NCBI GenBank assembly: GCA_965228575.1
Contig: CBDDHW010000058.1
Location: 10,863-74,862, forward strand
DNA from: UBA11612 sp965228575
GTDB taxonomy: Bacteria; Pseudomonadota; Alphaproteobacteria; Rhodospirillales; Rhodospirillaceae
Length of the DNA: 64,000 bases
Direction: 5' to 3'
Shown here: in pieces, positions 46,526 through 56,444 of the stretch
Numbering within the stretch: position 1 is the stretch's first letter
Layout of the letters: each line of letters opens with the position of its first letter
Notes under the pieces: model-generated
Database searches by the model: none
Seen by the model: only the letters and a program-made list of their open reading frames with translations
What the model was told of the DNA's origin: nothing
Translations under genes and position numbers: made by a program

Positions 46526-47516
46526 CCGCGAACACCTCATAAAAAAATTTCTGGATCAGGCGGGTTGGGAGAGCGCCGAACGCAAACTCTTAGCCGGTGA
46601 CGCGTCCTTTCGCCGATATGATCGGCTGACAAAATCAAGGGAATCAGCCGTGCTTATGGATGCGCCGCCACCTCATGAGGATGTGCGTCCGTTTGTTCGT
46701 ATTGCTCGGCACCTGTTCGACCACGGGTTTTCTGTGCCAAAGATTTTGGCGGAAGATCAGGACGCAGGCCTTCTCTTGCTCGAGGACCTAGGTGACAACA
46801 CCTACACGAAACTTCTCGCGCAAAAACACGATGAACGAGATTTATACACCTTGGCTGTAGATACTTTGATCGCGTTACACTCGTTTCCTGAGAACACCAT
46901 CACGCCCCCGGGCGTGCAAACGTACGACATGCCGCGCCTTATCGAAGAGGTTGGGCGACTCCTAGAATGGTACCTCCCGCTCGTCGGCGCACCACCGCTG
47001 TCTAAGAAGGAAATAGAAACGTTTGATGACCTATGGCGCGATCTTCTTCCGCGCGCATGGGCCGTTCCCTCATCGCTTATCTTATTCGACTTTCATGTAG
47101 ACAATTTATTGCTACTTTCAGACCGGCCAGGAATAAAAGCCTGCGGACTTCTTGATTTTCAGGACGCAGTGGTCGGGCCGATCACATATGACCTCATGTC
47201 GCTTCTCGAAGACGCGCGCCGAGATGTTGATCAAGCTCTCATCTCGGATTTGAAGGCGCGGTACTTGTCCGCGTTTTCCTCTTTAGATAAAGACGCGTTC
47301 GACACTTCATGGGCGATTATGGCGGCGCAACGTCACGTTCGCGTTTTGGGAACTTTTGCCCGACTCAAGATACGCGATGGCAAACCGCATTACCTACAAC
47401 ACATCCCGCGCCTATGGAGATATATGGATACCTGTCTCTCCCATCCGGCCCTCAATGATTTAAAAGCCTGGTTCGACACCCATATTCCGCCGGACCGAAG
47501 GACTGTGACGACGTGA
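46515..47516 (+). CDS. amgK: N-acetylmuramate/N-acetylglucosamine kinase AmgK
   Basis: A 333-residue aminoglycoside-phosphotransferase-fold kinase. It has LLAGDASFRRYDRLT at the front, the catalytic loop FDFHVDNLLLL and the metal motif LLDFQDAVVGPITYDLMSL. Members beside a MurU gene phosphorylate MurNAc/GlcNAc at the anomeric position in a recycling route that avoids de novo UDP-MurNAc synthesis and confers fosfomycin tolerance. It overlaps tsaE (11 bp) and murU (4 bp), so the pair is co-translated. Confidence 0.9.
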   Translation: MAVDREHLIKKFLDQAGWESAERKLLAGDASFRRYDRLTKSRESAVLMDAPPPHEDVRPFVRIARHLFDHGFSVPKILAEDQDAGLLLLEDLGDNTYTKLLAQKHDERDLYTLAVDTLIALHSFPENTITPPGVQTYDMPRLIEEVGRLLEWYLPLVGAPPLSKKEIETFDDLWRDLLPRAWAVPSSLILFDFHVDNLLLLSDRPGIKACGLLDFQDAVVGPITYDLMSLLEDARRDVDQALISDLKARYLSAFSSLDKDAFDTSWAIMAAQRHVRVLGTFARLKIRDGKPHYLQHIPRLWRYMDTCLSHPALNDLKAWFDTHIPPDRRTVTT

Positions 47517-48232
47517 GTTTCTTCACCCCCACCACCGCAATGCTGCTCGCGGCCGGCCTTGGCACACGTATGCGGCCACTGACCGAACGCACGCCCAAGC
47601 CTCTCATCGAAGTGGGCGGCAAACCGTTGATCGATTGGACGCTAGATCAGCTGGCCGCTGCGGGCGTGGGTCAAGCGGTCGTTAATGTTCACCACCTCGC
47701 CCCGCAACTCATCGCCCACCTAGAGAAAAGGCAAGCGCCCACGATTTCAATTTCCAATGAGTCAGAACGGCTTCTCGATACCGGCGGCGGCATTGTGAAG
47801 GCGCTCCCCCTCCTTGGCTCAGATCCATTTTACGTTTTTGGATGCGACACGATTACGCTGGATGGCACAGAGCCTACGCTGAACCGTTTGAACCAAGCTT
47901 GGGCAGAAGATGAAATGGATGTGCTGATGCTTGTTCATCCGGTTGACGATACTCATGGCTATCAGGGTGCGGGTGATTTTTTTATGGATGCGGACGGGAG
48001 TCTCACACGGCGGGGAAAGGCGGTGCGCGCGCCATACGTCTATACCGGAATTCAAATTGTTCACCCGCGCCTCTTCGAGGGTAGAAAGACAGAACCGTTC
48101 TCCATGAATTTGCTTTGGGATGAAGCAATCAGAGACCATCGCCTGAAAGCGATTGTTCATACCGGCTCATGGTTTCATGTGGGGACACCCGAGGCTATTG
48201 AGACAACAAACGCGGCTTTAACGAGACGATGA
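47513..48232 (+). CDS. murU: N-acetylmuramate-1-phosphate uridylyltransferase MurU
   Basis: A 239-residue nucleotidyltransferase. The signature AMLLAAGLGTRMRPLTERTP and KPLIEVGGKPLIDW lie at the N-terminus, with FYVFGCDTITLDG as the metal-binding Asp region. It makes UDP-MurNAc from MurNAc-1-phosphate, the step after AmgK. It starts with GTG inside the amgK stop (4 bp overlap), and its own stop overlaps addB in the same way (ATGA). Confidence 0.91.
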   Translation: MSFFTPTTAMLLAAGLGTRMRPLTERTPKPLIEVGGKPLIDWTLDQLAAAGVGQAVVNVHHLAPQLIAHLEKRQAPTISISNESERLLDTGGGIVKALPLLGSDPFYVFGCDTITLDGTEPTLNRLNQAWAEDEMDVLMLVHPVDDTHGYQGAGDFFMDADGSLTRRGKAVRAPYVYTGIQIVHPRLFEGRKTEPFSMNLLWDEAIRDHRLKAIVHTGSWFHVGTPEAIETTNAALTRR

Positions 48233-51200
48233 ATTCAGCGTCACCATCATGGCGGGAGGTCGCCGAACGCCCGTCGGCAGTATTTAATATCCCGTCTCAC
48301 TTACCGTTCGTCGATACACTCGCGCGCACCCTCTTTGACGGCGCGAGCGACGATCCACTCGCCTTAACCTCCATTACGGTTCTCTTGCCGACCCGCCGCG
48401 CGTGCCGAAGTTTACGCGAAGCTTTTTTGCGACTCAGCGAGGGGCACCCCCTTCTACTGCCGCGCCTTGTTCCCTTGAATGATTTGGATGACGAAGAGGT
48501 TTTGTTCTCGTCCTTTCATGCGCCCGAGGCGATCAGCGATATACCGCCGCCGATCGCACCGCTCAAACGCGTTCTCTTGCTCGCACGCTTAATCCAGGCC
48601 CGCGGCGACGTTGGCGCTGAGCAGGCGGTTCGCCTCGCCGAGGAACTTGCAAAGTTTTTGGATCAAGTTCAAACCGAACAATTGTCGCTCGAAAAACTAA
48701 AAGACTTGGTGCCCGAAGATTACGCGGCTCACTGGCAAGTCACCCTCAAGTTCTTGGGTATTTTATCCGAAGCATGGCCCGAAATATTAAAGGCCGAAGG
48801 CGCCATTGATCCTGCCGATCATCGCAATCAAGTCTTTGCCGCCCAAGCGAAAATTTGGGCGGCGGGCGGCGCGCCGGGACCGGTTATCGCCGCCGGTTCG
48901 ACCGGGAGCATTCCAGCAACCGCGGCTCTATTGGCGGTAATTGCAAACATGAAAGGCGGCGCGGTGGTGCTGCCCGGGATGGACCAAACGCTTACGGAAA
49001 ACGACTGGTCGGCGGTGGATGAATCGCACCCGCAGTACGGTTTTAAGCAGCTCTTAGCGAGGTTTAAGGTCTCTCCCGACATGGTTCACCCATGGCCTTT
49101 GCATGGTCAAACCCCCAAAAATGCACGGTTAACGCATGAAAAAGGCATGGTGAAATCACGGTTTTTGACCGAAGTGATGCGTCCGGCAGCCACAACCGAT
49201 GCTTGGCGCGAAATGACCCCCCTCGACCCCACCGCCATCGACGGACTCGCGCAAATCGATTGCCCGGCGCCGCGCGAAGAAGCCGAAGTGATTGCACTCA
49301 TCATGCGCTATGCGTTGACGAGGGACGAACAGACGTGCGCGATGGTTACGCCCGACCGCACGCTGGCTGAACGCGTCTCAATGGAACTCAAACGATGGGG
49401 CATCGATATTGATGATTCCGCTGGTCGGCCTTTGCACAAAACACCACCCGGCGCGTTTTTGCGTCTTGTTGCTGCCATGGTCGCGGATGATTTCGCACCC
49501 GTGCCGACACTCGCGGTGTGCAAGCACCCGCTCGCAAGCGGCGGAATGGATACGGCCGAGTTTCGAAAACTCACGCGGCGCGTAGAAATCGAAATCTTGC
49601 GCGGACCGCGCCCACCGGCAGGTCTGAGCGGGCTAAAAAGTCTTGTTAAAAATCGCGACGACGACGTTGGTGATATCGAGCGCTGGATAAAAATATTAAA
49701 AAAGGCGTGCGGAAAACTTTCCAAATTGATGGCAACCGAGTCCGCATCTCTATCTGACTTGCTCGATGCGCATATGAGCGCGGCGGAATCCTTGGCGGCG
49801 TCTATCGATACACCCGGCGCGCTTCGTCTTTGGTCGGAGGAGGCAGGAGAAGCGGCAAGCGCATTCGTCGCCGAGCTCGCGCAACACTGTGATGTTCTCT
49901 CACCCATCTCGCCCCAAACCTATCCTGCACTTCTTGAAACACTGATGGCGGCACAAGTTGTACGTCCGCGTTTTGGCAAACATCCGCGTCTGCATATCCT
50001 TGGGCCCTTGGAAGCGCGCCTGCAGAGGTTCGACGTTTTGATTCTCGCTGGATTGAACGAGGGCACTTGGCCCGCCGAGGCGAGCGCGGATCCGTGGATG
50101 AGCCGACCGATGCGCAAAGACTTTGGCCTTCCCTCGCCAGAGCGGCGGATCGGACTGGCGGCTCATGACATTTCCCAAGCGCTCTGTGGTCCGCGCGTCG
50201 TGATGACACGCGCCGAGAGAGTTGACGGCACACCAACGGTTCCCTCTCGCTGGTTGATGCGCCTCGAGCGTGCAGCGGAAGCCGGTGGATTAGCAGACGG
50301 TTTGATTGGAGAAGACGCGGTATTGTTGCCCTGGGCGCGGGAGATGAGCACACCCGCATCCTTTGAGTCGATTGCGCCTCCGGCTCCAACACCGCCCCTC
50401 GCTTCGCGGCCGCGCCGTCTGTCGGTGACTGAAATCGAAACCTGGATGCGTGATCCCTACAGCATCTACGCTCGCCACATTCTCGGTCTTAGTCCTCTCG
50501 ACCCCTTAGACCAGGACGTCAGCGCGGCCGACTATGGATCATTGATTCACCACATCTTGCATCAGTTTATCGCTGCACATCCGAGCGGGCCGCTTCCCAA
50601 GAACCCATTATCCAAACTTCTGAAAATTGGTGACCGCGTTTTTGAAAACGATGCACTGCCGCCGGGAGTGCTTGCGTTTTGGCAGCCACGCTTTGAGCGG
50701 ATCGCAGAATGGTTCATTACGATCGAAAAAGCGCGCCGCGCAGATCTCGCGCAGTCCTTTACCGAAATTCGCGGCGAGATGAGTCTTCGGACCCCGGCCG
50801 GGCCGTTCACATTGATCGGCAAGGCCGATCGCATCGACCGCACCAAAGACGGGCGCATAGCCGTTATCGACTATAAGACCGGTACACCCCCTTCGGACGA
50901 AGAAGTCATTGCGGGATTTTCACCGCAACTTCCGCTCGAGGCCGCTATGATCGCAAGCGGCGGCTTTGACGGGGTGCCAAAAGGAAAGCTCGATGCCTTG
51001 ATGTTTTGGCACTTGCATGGACGCGGCGACGGCGGCCGTGAATTTTCTGTGGACGGCGATGTTCCCGCGCTGGCCGCCGAGGCGCGCAAAGGACTTGCCG
51101 AGCTCATCGCCAAATTTGACGACCCGAAAACCGCCTATGAAGCGCGCCCCAATCCGGCCTACGCGCCGATGTTTAGTCCCTACGGTCATCTCGCCCGTGT

Positions 51201-51234
51201 GAAAGAGTGGGCGGCGGGAGAGGATGAGGGATGA
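48229..51234 (+). CDS. addB: Double-strand break repair protein AddB
   Basis: A 1001-residue subunit of the AddAB helicase-nuclease, which resects broken DNA for RecA loading. The N-terminal half is a degenerate helicase fold (VLLPTRRACRSLREAFLRLS). The middle has ILAGLNEGTWPAEASADPWM, typical of alphaproteobacterial AddB. The C-terminal RecB-type nuclease shows ADYGSLIHHILHQFI, then FTEIRGEMSL and IAVIDYKTGTPPSDEEV with the catalytic Asp and Lys. Coupled by ATGA overlaps to murU and addA. Confidence 0.95.
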   Translation: MNSASPSWREVAERPSAVFNIPSHLPFVDTLARTLFDGASDDPLALTSITVLLPTRRACRSLREAFLRLSEGHPLLLPRLVPLNDLDDEEVLFSSFHAPEAISDIPPPIAPLKRVLLLARLIQARGDVGAEQAVRLAEELAKFLDQVQTEQLSLEKLKDLVPEDYAAHWQVTLKFLGILSEAWPEILKAEGAIDPADHRNQVFAAQAKIWAAGGAPGPVIAAGSTGSIPATAALLAVIANMKGGAVVLPGMDQTLTENDWSAVDESHPQYGFKQLLARFKVSPDMVHPWPLHGQTPKNARLTHEKGMVKSRFLTEVMRPAATTDAWREMTPLDPTAIDGLAQIDCPAPREEAEVIALIMRYALTRDEQTCAMVTPDRTLAERVSMELKRWGIDIDDSAGRPLHKTPPGAFLRLVAAMVADDFAPVPTLAVCKHPLASGGMDTAEFRKLTRRVEIEILRGPRPPAGLSGLKSLVKNRDDDVGDIERWIKILKKACGKLSKLMATESASLSDLLDAHMSAAESLAASIDTPGALRLWSEEAGEAASAFVAELAQHCDVLSPISPQTYPALLETLMAAQVVRPRFGKHPRLHILGPLEARLQRFDVLILAGLNEGTWPAEASADPWMSRPMRKDFGLPSPERRIGLAAHDISQALCGPRVVMTRAERVDGTPTVPSRWLMRLERAAEAGGLADGLIGEDAVLLPWAREMSTPASFESIAPPAPTPPLASRPRRLSVTEIETWMRDPYSIYARHILGLSPLDPLDQDVSAADYGSLIHHILHQFIAAHPSGPLPKNPLSKLLKIGDRVFENDALPPGVLAFWQPRFERIAEWFITIEKARRADLAQSFTEIRGEMSLRTPAGPFTLIGKADRIDRTKDGRIAVIDYKTGTPPSDEEVIAGFSPQLPLEAAMIASGGFDGVPKGKLDALMFWHLHGRGDGGREFSVDGDVPALAAEARKGLAELIAKFDDPKTAYEARPNPAYAPMFSPYGHLARVKEWAAGEDEG

Positions 51235-54200
51235 ACCAGGTCGATCCCATTGCGATCGCAAACCGCGCGCAAGCCACCGCCATTGAACCCGATGCCAGCG
51301 TTTGGGTCAGTGCTTCGGCTGGGTCCGGCAAGACTAAGGTTTTAACGGACCGGGTGCTGGCGCTTTTGCTTGCTGGAACGGCTCCTCACCGCATTTTGTG
51401 CCTGACGTTCACCAAAGCTGCGGCTGCGGAAATGAGCAACCGTATATCGCGACGATTGGCCGCTTGGACAACGGCCAGCGATGACGCGCTGCGTGAAGAT
51501 GTCGAACGGTTACGACAGGGCCAGCCGGACGAAAAAATTATCGAGCGGGCACGGCGACTTTTTGCGGAAGTTTTAGATGCGCCCGGCGGTCTGCAAATTT
51601 CAACCTTGCACGCGTTTTGCCAATCACTGCTGCGCCGCTTTCCTTTGGAAGCCGGACTCGCGCCGCATTTCACCCTCATGGATGAACGCGATGCGATGGA
51701 AGCCCTTGAAGAGGCTTTAGACGACACCATCGCACACGCCCACGAAGGGGATGACGACGCACTAGCGGACGCCATGTCGGTTTTAACCGCCCGGGTGCAT
51801 GAATCAAATTTCGCCGAGCTGATGAACGCCCTGGTTGCCGCGCGCGGAAAACTTGCGCGAACTCTTGCCCTGCACGGTGGATTGTCAGGCACGGTTGCCG
51901 CCATGCGCACGACGCTTGGATTGTCGCCGAGTGAAACCGAAGAGACCATTATCGAGCAAGCCTGCAAGACAGACGCTTTTGATGGCCCCGCCCTTAAAGC
52001 AGCGGTGAAGGTGCTGGCCACCGGCAGTAAAACCGATCAAGCCCGAGGACAGGGTATTGCCGACTGGCTAGGTGTTTCCAAAACCCGAAGCGCTGAATTT
52101 CAAAATTACACCTCGGTCTTTCTGACCCAAAAAGGCGATGTGCGCGCAACATTGATGACAAAAAAGCTGTGCGCGGATCATCCGGACGAATTGCGCACCT
52201 TGGAGTCCGAGGCACGGCGTGTGCAAGACGTATTCACGCGGTTGAAAGCAGCGCGCGTCGCGGAAGGTACGGCGGCCGTGATGAGTGTTGGTGCAGCACT
52301 TCTCGACCGCTACAGCGCTGGGAAACGTGCCCGCGGACTGATGGATTATGATGATTTGATTCAAACCACCCGTCAACTTCTCGAACAACCGGGCGCCGCA
52401 GAATGGGTGCTCTATAAACTGGACGGTGGCATCGATCATATACTTATCGATGAGGCTCAAGACACCAATCCGGACCAATGGGCAATCGTCAAACCGTTGC
52501 GCATTGAATTCTTTTCCGGGCGCGGGCACCATGAAGAAATCTCCCCTGCTCCGCGGACAGTGTTTGCGGTCGGCGATCGCAAACAGTCTATCTATAGCTT
52601 CCAAGGTGCAGATCCAGGGGAGTTCGATCGTGAGCGAAAGGATTTAGAATCAAGCGTGCGCAATGCGAAGGTTCGCTGGGAAGACGTGGACATGAATGTC
52701 TCGTTTCGATCATCTCCGGCCATATTGGATGCGGTGGACGCGGTCTTCGATCTCGAGGCGGCAAAGACTGGAATCGTTCTTGAGCCAGACGAAAAAATTT
52801 CACACCTGGCGGCCCGCAAGGCTGATGCGGGATTAGTAGAAGTATGGCCCTGCATTGAACCGGATATCGCAGATGCGCAAACCGGGTGGAAACCACCGGT
52901 CGAACGGCACAGGGGAGATTCCCCTCAAAACCGACTGGCGGGCGTTGTGGCCGCACGCATTGAGCACATGGTGAACAGCGGCGAGCGTCTTGAGTCCAAG
53001 AACAGGCCCATCCGGCCGGGCGACATTATGGTATTGGTGCGCCGGCGCACAGGGTTTGTCGATGAGTTGGTGCGTCAGCTTAAACAGCGAGGCGTGTCTG
53101 TCGCTGGCGTCGACCGTATGGTTTTGACCGACCAAATCGCCGTGATGGATTTGATCGCTTTGGGAGAGCTTCTGCTCCTCCCGGAAGATGATCTCACTTT
53201 AGCGACCGTCTTACGCAGTCCATTGGTCGGCTTGAGCGAAGAGGATCTCTTTACGCTCGCCCACGGCCGGGGATCTAAATCTCTCTGGGATGCGCTTACG
53301 GCCGAGGCGGGACGCGAGACTCCCCTAGGTGAGGCGCAAAAATTTCTCGGGGATTTGATGGCCCTGACCGACTATATGACTCCCGCTGAATTATTTGGCC
53401 ATGTCCTGGTGGCCTGCGGCGGACGGCAAAAACTTCTCGCCCGGCTGGGTGTTGACGCCGACGATCCCATTGACGAGTTTTTGAACCTTGCCCTGAACTT
53501 TGAAAAAACCCATCCGCCGTCCTTGCAAGACTTTCTGCACTGGCTAGCGACCAGCGATGCGCAGATCAAACGCGATTTGGATCAAAGCGGCGTTGACGCC
53601 GTGCGGGTGATCACCGTGCATGGCGCAAAGGGATTGCAAGCACCCGTCGTTTTTCTGCCCGACACCACCCAAGTGCCGGTGTTTCGCGATCAGCTTTTAT
53701 GGACCGGCGCGCCGTCACATCTTTGCCTTTGGGCATCGAAAGCCGATGACCTTGATCCGGTAACCGCAAACCTCAGAGATGAAGCGAAGGCCGCCCAGGA
53801 ACGCGAGCACCACCGACTGATGTATGTCGCCCTGACCCGCGCGGAAGACCGGCTTTACGTGTGCGGATGGAAAACCCGCACCGCGGCCCGGTTCGATCAA
53901 AGCTGGTACGGTCTAATCAAGGCCGGTCTTGACCTCAAACCCCAAACCCAGAGCGCTGAGGAGTCTTTTTTGGCAACTCAGGATGCGATGCCAAGTGGAG
54001 AGGTGCTGCGGCTAACCTCCGCGCAAACTGCGCCCGTAGAAACCGAAACCGGACCGCAAACACAGCTCGCGCCGAAACCATTGCCCGCTTGGGGACGCGA
54101 ACCCCCTGGACCGGAAGCCGACCCGCCGCAACCTTTGGCGCCCTCGCGCGCAACACGCGCCGATCCGCCTGCCAACAGCCCGCTGCAAAAAGATGGGCGC

Positions 54201-54725
54201 GCGCGTTATCAACGAGGACTTTTAATCCACCGATTGTTGCAAAGTTTGCCAGACCTTCCCCGTGAAAAACGTGAGCGCGCCGCACGCGCCTATGTGAGCC
54301 GCTCAGCGTGGGAATTGGATGAGGATGCGCAAAACGACATCGTTACGGAAACCCTTGCGGTGATGGACCACGATGACTTTGCAGTTTTATTTGGACCGGG
54401 ATCGAAAGCCGAGGTTCCGGTGACCGGACTGGTCGGCGGCTTCGCCGTCTCCGGCCAGGTGGACCGGTTGGTGGTTACGGACGCTGATGTTTGGATTATC
54501 GATTACAAAACCAACCGTCCGCCGCCGCGCGCGCAAGAAAGCGTTGATCCGGCGTATGTGTTTCAAATGGCCACTTACCGCGCCGCGTTAAGAGCGATTT
54601 ATCCGGACAAGACCATTCATTGTGTGCTGCTGTGGACCCATGGCGGCAAGGCGGGCCCGTTTACGATTGAACTTGAATCCGGGCGAATGGATGAAGCTCT
54701 CGCCCATCTCGATCTGATACACTGA
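51231..54725 (+). CDS. addA: Double-strand break repair helicase AddA
   Basis: A 1164-residue UvrD-type helicase with a C-terminal nuclease. Walker A is WVSASAGSGKTKVLTDRV, Walker B HILIDEAQDTNPDQW, helicase motif V ITVHGAKGLQAPVVFLPD and motif VI HHRLMYVALTRAEDRLYVCG. The nuclease has QRGLLIHRLLQSLP and DVWIIDYKTNRPPP. It works with AddB, whose stop it overlaps by 4 bp. A Pro/Thr/Ala-rich linker separates helicase and nuclease (about residues 920-985). The Rieske gene begins 4 bp after its stop. Confidence 0.96.
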   Translation: MNQVDPIAIANRAQATAIEPDASVWVSASAGSGKTKVLTDRVLALLLAGTAPHRILCLTFTKAAAAEMSNRISRRLAAWTTASDDALREDVERLRQGQPDEKIIERARRLFAEVLDAPGGLQISTLHAFCQSLLRRFPLEAGLAPHFTLMDERDAMEALEEALDDTIAHAHEGDDDALADAMSVLTARVHESNFAELMNALVAARGKLARTLALHGGLSGTVAAMRTTLGLSPSETEETIIEQACKTDAFDGPALKAAVKVLATGSKTDQARGQGIADWLGVSKTRSAEFQNYTSVFLTQKGDVRATLMTKKLCADHPDELRTLESEARRVQDVFTRLKAARVAEGTAAVMSVGAALLDRYSAGKRARGLMDYDDLIQTTRQLLEQPGAAEWVLYKLDGGIDHILIDEAQDTNPDQWAIVKPLRIEFFSGRGHHEEISPAPRTVFAVGDRKQSIYSFQGADPGEFDRERKDLESSVRNAKVRWEDVDMNVSFRSSPAILDAVDAVFDLEAAKTGIVLEPDEKISHLAARKADAGLVEVWPCIEPDIADAQTGWKPPVERHRGDSPQNRLAGVVAARIEHMVNSGERLESKNRPIRPGDIMVLVRRRTGFVDELVRQLKQRGVSVAGVDRMVLTDQIAVMDLIALGELLLLPEDDLTLATVLRSPLVGLSEEDLFTLAHGRGSKSLWDALTAEAGRETPLGEAQKFLGDLMALTDYMTPAELFGHVLVACGGRQKLLARLGVDADDPIDEFLNLALNFEKTHPPSLQDFLHWLATSDAQIKRDLDQSGVDAVRVITVHGAKGLQAPVVFLPDTTQVPVFRDQLLWTGAPSHLCLWASKADDLDPVTANLRDEAKAAQEREHHRLMYVALTRAEDRLYVCGWKTRTAARFDQSWYGLIKAGLDLKPQTQSAEESFLATQDAMPSGEVLRLTSAQTAPVETETGPQTQLAPKPLPAWGREPPGPEADPPQPLAPSRATRADPPANSPLQKDGRARYQRGLLIHRLLQSLPDLPREKRERAARAYVSRSAWELDEDAQNDIVTETLAVMDHDDFAVLFGPGSKAEVPVTGLVGGFAVSGQVDRLVVTDADVWIIDYKTNRPPPRAQESVDPAYVFQMATYRAALRAIYPDKTIHCVLLWTHGGKAGPFTIELESGRMDEALAHLDLIH

Positions 54726-54729
54726 CATC

Positions 54730-55830
54730 ATGACGGAACTGACACCTTCTCCCAGTACTGAGAACGACGAGGCCGACACGGATGGACGTGTCGAGGGTGT
54801 ATTCGTGCGTGAGCATTGGTATTACGCGGTGTCGTCGTCCGAACTCGAGCCTGGCATGATGGTTCACCGCACACTTTTGGGCGAGCCGGTGCTTATCGGG
54901 CGAGATGCTAAAGGCGCGGTGTTCGCTATATGCGACACCTGCCCGCACCGAGGCACGCTACTATCGCGCGGAGCGTTTAACGGGCGGGAAGTGCAATGCC
55001 CGTATCATGGGTGGCGGTTTGCAACGAACGGTCAATGCACATCCATTCCTTCGCAAACCAAAACGCAAAAGCCGCAAGCGGAAGACATTCGCACGAAATC
55101 CTATGCGGTCTGTGAGCAACAGGGAAACATTTGGATTTTCATGGGATCGCCAGAAAATGCGTCTTCGCCGCCGCCCAAAGTTCCGGCGATTGGCGATCGT
55201 TTCCAATTGCATATCGCGATGCGGTTTTCATGCAACATTGATTTGGCAGTGAGCGGGCTTATGGACCCGGCGCACGGCGCGTTTGTTCACCGCTCTAAGG
55301 TGTGGCGCAGCGAAGATAGCATTTACGAAAAACAAAAAGCATTTTCTCCGCTTGCCGAGCATGAGGGCCTAGGGTGGCGCATGGATCGTCACGCCGCCTC
55401 ACGCAACTCAAGAGCCTACAAACTCTTTCTCGGCGGCGCACCAGAGACGGAAATCACCTACACCATTCCTTCTGTGCGGATCGAGCACGCCCAGACAAAG
55501 AAATATTCCTATTGCGGACTGACCGCATGCACGCCGGTGAGCGCGCAGGAAACCGATGTGCATCATGTGATGTATTGGAATGTTCCCGGCGGCGCTCTTT
55601 TGCGCCCGATTGTCCGGCGCATTGCCGCGCGGTTTTTAGACCAAGACCGCCAGGCTGTTCAGGCTATGCAAGAAGGCCTCGCCTCTAATCCGCCGACAAT
55701 GTTGGTTCAGGACGCGGACACCCAAACCCGCTGGTATTACCGTCTAAAACGCGAGGCCCTTGCGGCCCAAGCCGAAGGGCGCGCGCCGGTCAATCCGATC
55801 ACGCCCGTGACCCTGACCTGGCGGAGCTAA
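54730..55830 (+). CDS. Rieske 2Fe-2S ring-hydroxylating oxygenase
   Basis: A 366-residue non-haem oxygenase subunit. The Rieske domain has the CxH pair in CDTCPHRGTLLSRG and the CxxH pair in VQCPYHGWRF. The catalytic domain has a DxxH...H iron site in GLMDPAHGAFVHRSKVW. The layout resembles the PaO/VanA-type oxygenases that demethylate or hydroxylate aromatic or tetrapyrrole substrates; the substrate cannot be told. A reductase partner is not encoded nearby. It is 4 bp after addA, so probably transcribed with it, which is an unexpected neighbour for a repair gene. Confidence 0.88.
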   Translation: MTELTPSPSTENDEADTDGRVEGVFVREHWYYAVSSSELEPGMMVHRTLLGEPVLIGRDAKGAVFAICDTCPHRGTLLSRGAFNGREVQCPYHGWRFATNGQCTSIPSQTKTQKPQAEDIRTKSYAVCEQQGNIWIFMGSPENASSPPPKVPAIGDRFQLHIAMRFSCNIDLAVSGLMDPAHGAFVHRSKVWRSEDSIYEKQKAFSPLAEHEGLGWRMDRHAASRNSRAYKLFLGGAPETEITYTIPSVRIEHAQTKKYSYCGLTACTPVSAQETDVHHVMYWNVPGGALLRPIVRRIAARFLDQDRQAVQAMQEGLASNPPTMLVQDADTQTRWYYRLKREALAAQAEGRAPVNPITPVTLTWRS

Positions 55831-55979
55831 CCGGAACCATTTTCGCCGCAAGAGATGGAAAATGGCACAAATCCTGGAGTTTGAGGCGACCTTGACGCTG
55901 CGAAGGCCGGTACCTAGATTCAGCGCACCCTCATTTGCGCAGCCCATCTGCCGCGCCCTCAAGACAAAGGACAAGATTT

Positions 55980-56294
55980 ATGAAACAGGTATCGGACGAC
56001 TCCTTCGAAGCAGACGTACTGAAGGCGGAAGGCCCCGTATTGGTGGACTTCTGGGCGGAGTGGTGCGGACCGTGTAAGCAAATCACCCCTGCTTTAGAGA
56101 AGATCGCCGGCGAGATGGACGGCAAGTTGACCTTTACTAAGATCAACATCGACGACAATCCGCAAACGCCAACGCAATTTGGTGTGCGCGGTATTCCGAC
56201 GCTGATGATTTTCAAGGACGGGCAAGTCGCAGCCATGAAGGTGGGCGCGCTGCCGGAAAGCAAACTCAAAGAATGGGTGGAGCAGTCGATTTAA
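55980..56294 (+). CDS. trxA: Thioredoxin
   Basis: A 104-residue thioredoxin with the redox site FWAEWCGPCKQITPAL and the cis-proline loop VRGIPTLMIFKDG. It reduces protein disulfides in the cytoplasm. AAGGAC lies 9 bases before ATG 55980; an upstream in-frame ATG at 55935 adds a basic stretch not found in thioredoxins. It closes the long rightward block and is followed by a terminator. Confidence 0.96.
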   Translation: MKQVSDDSFEADVLKAEGPVLVDFWAEWCGPCKQITPALEKIAGEMDGKLTFTKINIDDNPQTPTQFGVRGIPTLMIFKDGQVAAMKVGALPESKLKEWVEQSI

Positions 56295-56324
56295 ATTCAT
56301 CCAAGAGCCAAACTCTAAATTGCT

Positions 56325-56360
56325 AAAACCCCGCCGAACTCTAGGCGGGGTTTTAATTTT
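56325..56360 (+). terminator. Rho-independent terminator after trxA
   Basis: CCCCGCC (56329-56335) pairs with GGCGGGG (56344-56350) around an 8-base loop, extended by AAAA/TTTT, and is followed by TTTTAATTTT. It lies about 30 bp after the trxA stop and marks the end of the rightward block. Confidence 0.93.
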
Positions 56361-56444
56361 GGTGGTGGGTTTTTTACTGATGCAGTCAATAAAATTTGCG
56401 AATATGAGACCTTGCGCACCAAAAAATAGAAGGGCGCGAATACT

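Noticed and set aside
51386..52021. Long antisense frame inside addA
   Set aside because: Ser/Ala-rich low-complexity translation opposite a well-supported gene; typical shadow of a GC-rich coding strand.
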